Source: Spirochaetota bacterium (GTDB taxonomy: Bacteria > Spirochaetota > Brachyspiria > Brachyspirales > JACRPF01). Taken from it: a stretch of DNA of 64,000 nt. The translations under genes and the position numbers were made by a program. A model generated the notes under the pieces. It worked only from the letters and a program-made list of their open reading frames with translations. It was not told the DNA's origin and ran no database searches. Positions 58,259-64,000 of the stretch are shown piece by piece. Each line of letters opens with the position of its first letter. Positions within the stretch are counted from its first letter, which is position 1. The stretch spans positions 62,001-126,000 of the forward strand of contig JACRPF010000005.1 of NCBI GenBank assembly GCA_016214035.1, read 5' to 3'.

Positions 58259-59659
58259 TCACGGCTCCAGATTATCCAGTATGTATTTACTTACCTGATC
58301 ACCGAGGACCCTGGATCCGTTGCCCGTGTAATGGAGTCCGTCTTTATGATAAAAACCGTCGACCTCCTGCGTTTTGACGAACGCGTACAGATCGAGCACC
58401 GGGATGTTGTAGCGTTGCATCACTTCGCGCGCCGCCTCATTGTACGTCATTACGTCCGCATCATGGCGGATGAACGTCTGACCGCTGTTGTTTTTGGCAT
58501 ACAGAGCATCGATGACCGGCGTGGTGGTTGACCAGATGACCTTGATGTTGTTTTCCCTGAGCGTCTTGAAGATGATGTCGAGGTTCGCCGCGTATGTCTC
58601 TACCGGGATCTGGAACGCGCCCGAAAACTTGTTCACAATGAGATCGTGCAGTCCCACGTTGATATGCACCAAATCGGGTTTTACATCCAGTATCCATTTT
58701 TTTATATTTTCCACGATGACGCCCGAGTGCCGGCAATTCTCCGCGGGCGCCGCTATGTTGACCTTGCCCTCAAGCGCGCTTTTCACATATGACTGATATC
58801 CCATACGAATCGAATCGCCGATCAGCACCACGGTTTTCAGGTTCGGGTTTACGGGAGCCGCAGGCGCGTCCGTACGATTTGCGGCCGTCGACGCTCCTCC
58901 AACAATGCCGTATTTGGCAAGCAGATGTTTCTCAATGCCGGTACGTTCAGCATCGCTTAAAACGCGATTGTAGATGATGATGAGTGAAAGATCGCCCGCA
59001 ATGGGTTTGCCCGGCCAGAACGGTATGGCCAGTTCACCGCGGCCGTGGAATGCGTCCACTTTCGGGGTGGGCACCTCTTTCGATCTTGCGCCGTTGAGAT
59101 AACTTATCAATTGAGAAACACCGTCATACTGTGCATACGCAAGCTCCGCAGCAGAAGCCGCAGTGGGCAGTGTCGCGTTGTTTTTTGTGTCGTTGTATAT
59201 CGTTCCCTGACGCTGGACATACAGGCGCGGCACACCGCCGTTGCCGTTTGCTGAATTGCCCGTGAATCCGAAGGATGCATTTGCCGAACGGGACAACATG
59301 AATATGGAAAACGGTTTTCCGGCAAGCTGTTTTGCAATGGTTCCCGGCACGGTCAGCTGATTGTCGGCACCGTCGAAGCGCACCGCCGGTTTTCCGTTCA
59401 TCGCATCCGCGGTAAACGTCGGTGCCGTTGCCGATCTGCCGTCGGGAAGCGCCGATACGCAGCGTTCTGCCGACGGACCGGCAACCGCCTTCCAGACATC
59501 AACCGCATCTCCGTTCTTATGCGTTGCTGAAAGCGTATCCGCTTCAAGCCAGAGCAGAAGCCCGTCGCGCGGTACGGCGGTATCCTGCGCGGCAAGTGAC
59601 GAGGGCATGAGCCCGGACATAACGGCAAGCAGAAACGAATTGGCAATGATCATTTTCAT
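58259..59659 (-). CDS. Secreted LamG-like/SGNH hydrolase
   Basis: A 466-residue exported protein. After a signal peptide (MIIANSFLLAVMSGLMPSSLAAQ) comes a concanavalin-like domain (about 30-255: GLLLWLEADTLS, PAVRFDGADNQL, LSLIIIYNRVLSDAERTGIEKHL), then an SGNH/GDSL hydrolase: block I VVLIGDSIRMG (Ser near 281), block III HINVGLHDL (usually GxND; here the Asn is replaced by His), block V DGLHYTGNG with the catalytic Asp and His near 443-446. It should be a periplasmic or surface acetylesterase that binds and deacetylates a polysaccharide. The change in block III is unusual and may alter the oxyanion hole. Confidence 0.82.
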   Translation of the reverse strand: MKMIIANSFLLAVMSGLMPSSLAAQDTAVPRDGLLLWLEADTLSATHKNGDAVDVWKAVAGPSAERCVSALPDGRSATAPTFTADAMNGKPAVRFDGADNQLTVPGTIAKQLAGKPFSIFMLSRSANASFGFTGNSANGNGGVPRLYVQRQGTIYNDTKNNATLPTAASAAELAYAQYDGVSQLISYLNGARSKEVPTPKVDAFHGRGELAIPFWPGKPIAGDLSLIIIYNRVLSDAERTGIEKHLLAKYGIVGGASTAANRTDAPAAPVNPNLKTVVLIGDSIRMGYQSYVKSALEGKVNIAAPAENCRHSGVIVENIKKWILDVKPDLVHINVGLHDLIVNKFSGAFQIPVETYAANLDIIFKTLRENNIKVIWSTTTPVIDALYAKNNSGQTFIRHDADVMTYNEAAREVMQRYNIPVLDLYAFVKTQEVDGFYHKDGLHYTGNGSRVLGDQVSKYILDNLEP

Positions 59660-59825
59660 GCAACCTCCGGCAGGAACGATAATGCATCATGTCAGTATAG
59701 TGCTTATTTCAATGGGAAAATACAATAGGGGAAACGGAACAGGTATGGATTATCCGGAACAGTATATGGATAATGAATTACCGGCAGGCATACACCATAC
59801 AGCGGTATATGTTGCCTGTGCATCT

Positions 59826-62024
59826 TCATGGATTCGGCGTGCGCGCTTTTTTCATACGGTAGAGCATGGCATCTGCTTCCTTCAGAAGGTCATCAATGGG
59901 CAGTGTGCCGCCGTCGTTCGATACGCACAGTGTATGCCCGAGGCTGAAGCTGACGCGATAGGGCTTGTTCAACTGACGGTTCACCTCATCGGCGATACGG
60001 GAAAGACGCGCGAGAAAACCTTCGACAGCCGCTTCGGGCAGTTTTTTAGCGAAGATGACGAACTCGTCGCCTCCGAAGCGTGCGGCGATATCGGTTTCCC
60101 GGCACGCCTGTTTGAGTATCGATGCGACACCTTTTATCGCAATATCGCCGTCGGCATGGCCGTAATTGTCATTGATCTTTTTCAGGTAGTCGAGGTCGAT
60201 GAGGAACAGTCTGCAGTTATCCCCGCCGCCGTTCGTCTCCTGCCAGTACTCGTTCACTTCGTCGAGAAATCCCCTGCGGTTATACAATCCCGTGAGTTCG
60301 TCGGTGCGGGATATCGCCTCGACCTTTTTGCTGTATCTGCTGAGTGTGGCAAGCGAGCGTTTGAGCTCGGCGATTACCTGTTCGCGAAGACTCAACAGCC
60401 GAATCGTGAGCACTGCTGAAGCGATGACTGATGATGTCAATTCGAAGGTCTGCAGCGGTTCCTGAAGTTTGCCGTTGATCTCCGCTATCTGGAATCCCAT
60501 GTGTACATCGTTGGCCGAAAGCGGCATGACGATCCTTGCCGCCGGAGTGCCGTGCCGGGCAATAGTTTCGCGGAAGAATTGTGCGATATCCACTGCCGTC
60601 CGGGACGATGCATCATCAGCCGTAACATCCGGTCTTACAAAGAAAGGTTCAAGCATATCGGTGTGCATCCGCGAAGTCTCGGCTGATACCGCCTCCTCCA
60701 CGTACAGCCCGAGCATGAAAAAGGGTATTTGAAATGTTCTCAGAAAATGCTCCAGCCGGAGGCGCAGATCCGGCATCGACACCGCCTGCCCGAGCTGGGA
60801 TACAAAACCGCCGACTTGCAATGAAAAACTTTCCCTGCTCATTCGCCGCGTGACGATGATGCGGTCGACCAGTGCATACACCATTGACGTAGCAAGCATC
60901 GGAAGCGCGGGGTTGTCCGGCTTGTATTCCCTGATAAGTGACACAAGGCGCGGCAGCCGTTCTACCAGAGCGTGGTGATCCTGCTCACGCAGGAGATGAT
61001 GATACAGTGAGATGATAACGTCACGCTCGTTGGATTCGCCGGTGAGCACGGCTTTCAGTTCCGCTTCATGCGCATCGAAGCCGTCCGGCCGGTGTTCCGC
61101 CGCAGATGCATCGTGCGCCGCCGGCACGTCGTCATGATACGAGGCGAGTTCCGGCGAACATCCGCAGCTGTTCCGTATCGTCAATGAACAGGGTGTGCTT
61201 ACATCGCGGTCGACCGGTTCTCCGCGGCAGAGACGGAGTATGCACTCAACCGAACGCGCGCCGACGGATCTCCAGTCCGGCTCGACGATGGTCAGCGGCA
61301 TGTGACAGTCATAGAACGCACCGGCCGAATAGCCGAATCCGGCCAGCCGTACGTCAACGCCGATGCGCAGTTTCATATTCCGGCAATACCGGTACAGCAA
61401 TACCAGCATCGGTTCATCGAATCCGAGGAACGCATCGGCCGGGCCGTATACGCTGTCATGTTCGGCGACCGCCGCCGCTACCATGTCGTCGTCGTTCTTC
61501 GGCAGAACGATGAGATGCTTTTCAGGGTCCATGCCGCGTGAGATAAGCTCGTCGGCAAATCCAAGATACCGGTCCTGCCAGGTGGACGGGATGACTCCCC
61601 GGGGATTCTTCCGCAGAAAGAATTTCGGACGTCTGCATGCGTGGCGGTCAAACATATGCGCCGTGAGACTTCGTATGCCGCCGCGACCATCCGAAGTGAT
61701 GCAGGGCGCATCCCCGACACGCACACCGATACTTACCGCATGCGGCGCCAGCGCTCGGTAACGCCGGAACAGATCGGCGACATCGGCGCTGCTGGCGGCG
61801 AATTCGTACACATCGCAGTTGATGATGAGCCCGTCGAACATTCGACCGCATAGTTCCGGAGTAAGGTAGCGGTAGTCCGTCCGCATTCTGAAGACGGTAA
61901 GGTCAACGCCGTGCTGTGCGGCATATTCGGCCATGCCGTTCATCCATGAATCGCTTATGGATCCGACCGTCGAAGGAGTCAGCGCGGCTATTCTATATGT
62001 TTTTTTCGAGCTGCTTGCTTGCAT
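59826..62024 (-). CDS. LacI-type ligand-binding domain fused to a diguanylate cyclase
   Basis: A 732-residue protein without membrane helix or DNA-binding domain. Residues 5-290 follow the LacI/GalR sugar-binding sensor (RIAALTPSTVGSISDSWMNGMAEYA, ADAFLGFDEPMLVLLYRY, PLTIVEPDWRSVGARSVE); a helical stretch and a GAF-like section (about 400-560) follow; then a GGDEF domain (about 565-725) with catalytic ARFGGDEFVIF near 650 and the inhibitory I-site RETD five residues before it. It should make cyclic di-GMP in response to a sugar bound in the cytoplasm. No Shine-Dalgarno is obvious before the ATG at 62024. A decayed copy lies at 52514-53127. Confidence 0.85.
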   Translation of the reverse strand: MQASSSKKTYRIAALTPSTVGSISDSWMNGMAEYAAQHGVDLTVFRMRTDYRYLTPELCGRMFDGLIINCDVYEFAASSADVADLFRRYRALAPHAVSIGVRVGDAPCITSDGRGGIRSLTAHMFDRHACRRPKFFLRKNPRGVIPSTWQDRYLGFADELISRGMDPEKHLIVLPKNDDDMVAAAVAEHDSVYGPADAFLGFDEPMLVLLYRYCRNMKLRIGVDVRLAGFGYSAGAFYDCHMPLTIVEPDWRSVGARSVECILRLCRGEPVDRDVSTPCSLTIRNSCGCSPELASYHDDVPAAHDASAAEHRPDGFDAHEAELKAVLTGESNERDVIISLYHHLLREQDHHALVERLPRLVSLIREYKPDNPALPMLATSMVYALVDRIIVTRRMSRESFSLQVGGFVSQLGQAVSMPDLRLRLEHFLRTFQIPFFMLGLYVEEAVSAETSRMHTDMLEPFFVRPDVTADDASSRTAVDIAQFFRETIARHGTPAARIVMPLSANDVHMGFQIAEINGKLQEPLQTFELTSSVIASAVLTIRLLSLREQVIAELKRSLATLSRYSKKVEAISRTDELTGLYNRRGFLDEVNEYWQETNGGGDNCRLFLIDLDYLKKINDNYGHADGDIAIKGVASILKQACRETDIAARFGGDEFVIFAKKLPEAAVEGFLARLSRIADEVNRQLNKPYRVSFSLGHTLCVSNDGGTLPIDDLLKEADAMLYRMKKARTPNP

Positions 62025-62070
62025 AGTGGCTGCTTAAAAAGAGTGCTGTCGCTCGTTCACCATACAGCAG

Positions 62071-62099
62071 AGTATAGTTCGGACGCGCCGTTACGTCAA
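62071..62099 (-). promoter_or_regulatory. Promoter of sensor-diguanylate cyclase gene
   Basis: On the minus strand TTGACG (62099-62094), 17-base spacer, TATACT (62076-62071). An ATG (62063) follows 7 bases after the -10 and opens a 9-codon reading frame ending at 62034; the main gene begins at 62024. The copy at 53164-53192 keeps the -10 and the early ATG but has TAGACG for -35. Confidence 0.6.
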
Positions 62100-62123
62100 G
62101 AACGCGCCCGGCGGGATTATCTG

Positions 62124-64000
62124 TTACACATTCACCACTGGTGCGTGCCGGACCGCCCATCGAACCGCGCCGGCACTCGGGTCATCGATAACGGAAACGG
62201 TCTTACCGCTGACCCGCGCGTATATGGCCTTCGCTTCGGGTGATTGCGGAGTATTCACCATGCCGGCAGCATCGCCGTCATCAACACGATAGACGACAAG
62301 TTCGAGGTTCGTCCAGTCGATACCGCCTGTCGATTGTGCTATAGCCGCATGCGGCAGTACCGATCCGTTTCGTATGAGCAAGACGATGGGTATTGCACCC
62401 GCGCTGATGTGATGCCATTGTCCGCCATCGAATCGCCTGTCGGTCTGATAATCGATCCATATTCCGGGCGGTATATATACATCACGTGCACTCGTCCCTT
62501 CATCCATGAGCGGAGCGACGAGCATATCGGTACCGAAAAAATATTCATCCTCGATAAGCCACGATGTTCTGTCGTCGGGATATTCAAAAAACAACGTGCG
62601 CACCATCGGATATCCTTCACGCGCACTTGCCGCGGCCTGCGCATAGACGTAAGGCATAAGCCGGTACTTAAGTTCCGCCGCGGCGCGGAACGCATCGGTA
62701 AACGATTCGTTATAGAGCCACGGTTCTTTCGGCGGTTTGCCGTGACAGCGGCTATGGCTCGTGAGCATACCGAAGGGCAGCCACCGGCGATAGAGTTCTT
62801 CAGGTGACACTTTCACAAATCCGCCGATGTCATGACTCCAGAACGTGAAGCCGCAGAGGCCGAGCGATAATCCGCCGCGCAATGACGCCGCCATGCCGCT
62901 GTCGGTGTTCTCCGCGTCGCCGCCCCAGTGCAATGGATAACGCTGGCTGCCGGCCCAAGCCGAACGTCCCCAGATAATACCGGCGCCGGTTTTTTCATCA
63001 GTGATGCTGAATACCGTCTCGTTGTAGCGCAAGGGATACAGATTGTGTTCGAACCAGCCGGTCTTTCCCGACGCATACATCCCATGAAGCGGCGCTGCTT
63101 CGCCGAAGTCGGCTTTGATAGCCTCAACACCCATGTCAAAAAGTGATGCGAGATGGTTCCGGTACCACGCAACCGTCGATGGATTTGAAAAGTCGAGTAT
63201 CGCATCCTCGGTCGGTAGACCGCCTGCGGCATCGAGTACGGCAAGGCCGCGCGCGACGATCTCGCCGAACAGTCTGTTCTTCGGCGTAAAATACGGCAGC
63301 TGCCACAGACAGAAATGAAATCCGTCCTTCCGCAGGTCGGCGATCATCTTTGCCGGATCAGTAAAGCGTGCCGGCGAGAAACGGTAGTCGCATTGCCAAT
63401 CGGTCTCGAACCAGCCGGTGTCCAGATGTATCACGTCGCAGGGAATGCGGTGCGAGCGCAGCTCTTTCGCCACATCGCGCGTTTCCTCTTCCGACTTATA
63501 GGTTATCCTGCTCATCCAAAGCCCGAAACTCCAGAGCGGCGGCAGGGGACTTTTTCCCGTAAGTGTTGTGTATGCCGACAGTATCTCTTTCGGTTCTCCA
63601 ATAAAGATGAACAGATCAAGCATCTCGTCGCCGAGGTAGAGCGTTGCCGCTCCGTCATAACGCGCGCCGAAGTCGAATGTCATGGGCGTTGATGCATGGA
63701 CGAACATGCCGTACCCGCGGCTGCTCATGAAGAATGGCACGGGTTTATACATCGTTGATGACTGTACGCCGTGCGGGTCCACCGTGCAGAGCGGAATCGA
63801 CTGCCCGCGCTTGTCAAGCCGCGTGAAACTCTCGCCGCAGCCGAATATCTTTTCGTCATGCGCAAGCGAGAACGTCGCCGCAATGCGGTATGCAAAGTCC
63901 TCGTTGCAGCGCACCGCGCAGAACGGCAGCGGAAGACAGTTCTGCAGCGATCTCGTATCGCTGATATGCTGCGTCGCCGTGAGAAGTTTTCCGGACGCAT
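62124..64000 (-). CDS. GH31 alpha-glycosidase, C-terminal part, cut by window edge
   Basis: The frame runs to the right edge of the window without a stop, so the N-terminus is missing; at least 625 residues are visible. It has the N-terminal beta-domain end (DEKIFGCGESFTRLDKRG), the barrel with IPCDVIHLDTGWFE, nucleophile Asp in AIKADFGEAAP, and acid/base Asp in HWGGDAENT, preceded by WGRSAWAGSQRYP. The K-x-DFGE form is typical of alpha-xylosidases of the YicI type, so alpha-xylosidase is the best guess, with alpha-glucosidase as alternative. No signal can be judged. Transcribed towards the diguanylate cyclase, 100 bases away, which has its own promoter. Confidence 0.9.
   Translation of the reverse strand, partial: ASGKLLTATQHISDTRSLQNCLPLPFCAVRCNEDFAYRIAATFSLAHDEKIFGCGESFTRLDKRGQSIPLCTVDPHGVQSSTMYKPVPFFMSSRGYGMFVHASTPMTFDFGARYDGAATLYLGDEMLDLFIFIGEPKEILSAYTTLTGKSPLPPLWSFGLWMSRITYKSEEETRDVAKELRSHRIPCDVIHLDTGWFETDWQCDYRFSPARFTDPAKMIADLRKDGFHFCLWQLPYFTPKNRLFGEIVARGLAVLDAAGGLPTEDAILDFSNPSTVAWYRNHLASLFDMGVEAIKADFGEAAPLHGMYASGKTGWFEHNLYPLRYNETVFSITDEKTGAGIIWGRSAWAGSQRYPLHWGGDAENTDSGMAASLRGGLSLGLCGFTFWSHDIGGFVKVSPEELYRRWLPFGMLTSHSRCHGKPPKEPWLYNESFTDAFRAAAELKYRLMPYVYAQAAASAREGYPMVRTLFFEYPDDRTSWLIEDEYFFGTDMLVAPLMDEGTSARDVYIPPGIWIDYQTDRRFDGGQWHHISAGAIPIVLLIRNGSVLPHAAIAQSTGGIDWTNLELVVYRVDDGDAAGMVNTPQSPEAKAIYARVSGKTVSVIDDPSAGAVRWAVRHAPVVNV

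Overview
This 64-kb window looks like chromosomal DNA of a Gram-negative, carbohydrate-degrading, probably anaerobic or facultative bacterium. Outer-membrane barrels, an OmpA-type protein, Tat and lipoprotein signals point to a diderm. A class III ribonucleotide reductase and a small 2[4Fe-4S] ferredoxin point to anaerobic metabolism. Paired AraC regulators, Gfo/Idh oxidoreductases, xylose-isomerase-like TIM barrels, a GH78 rhamnosidase, a GH31 glycosidase, a sulfatase and GDSL esterases are typical of saccharolytic spirochaetes and of Lentisphaerae or related PVC bacteria. A 7TMR-DISM adenylate cyclase slightly favours a spirochaete, but I cannot settle the phylum from this sequence. No rRNA, tRNA, phage, transposase or CRISPR array was recognised.

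Layout. 1-14.3 kb: an AraC-type regulator cut by the left edge, a Tat-exported aldo/keto reductase, an isomerase/oxidoreductase pair facing its own AraC gene, a membrane adenylate cyclase, a very long double-FAD oxidoreductase, another AraC gene, a secreted sialate-O-acetylesterase-like enzyme and glycerol kinase. 14.5-28.2 kb: housekeeping and signalling, with a hybrid PAS kinase, a CsgG/TolB-like protein, ferredoxin, then aroA, recF and dnaN in one minus-strand run, a low-GC orphan membrane gene, a DMT transporter and ftsK. 28.4-32.9 kb: an NrdD-redoxin fusion with an NrdR-box-like promoter, followed by a barrel protein and a gene-poor stretch with two 231-bp arrays of 21-bp repeats and a long inverted repeat. 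33-46.7 kb: accessory saccharolytic region (membrane LuxR regulator, beta-helix protein, epimerase, ABC exporter, isomerase-rhamnosidase operon facing an AraC gene, lipoprotein glycosidase, barrel protein, PQQ-OmpA protein). 46.7-52.5 kb: glgP, a sulfatase, obg and a small partner gene. 52.5-64 kb: an aminotransferase-SDR-oxidoreductase operon broken by a decayed copy of DNA found intact at 59.8-62.4 kb, a PP2C phosphatase fragment, an MFS transporter, a GDSL hydrolase, a sensor-diguanylate cyclase and a GH31 enzyme cut by the right edge.

The points most worth a second look: (i) seven genes, including obg, glgP and three AraC genes, have a sigma70-like promoter whose -10 ends only 5-9 nt before the start codon and, in at least six, no Shine-Dalgarno, so their mRNAs should be leaderless or nearly so; (ii) two adjacent 11 x 21-bp arrays in perfect register; (iii) three 150-170 bp elements with 30-38 bp inverted arms of unrelated sequence, all between genes; (iv) a class III ribonucleotide reductase fused to its own CPKC redoxin; (v) a recent segmental duplication whose copy has undergone an exactly in-frame 511-codon deletion.
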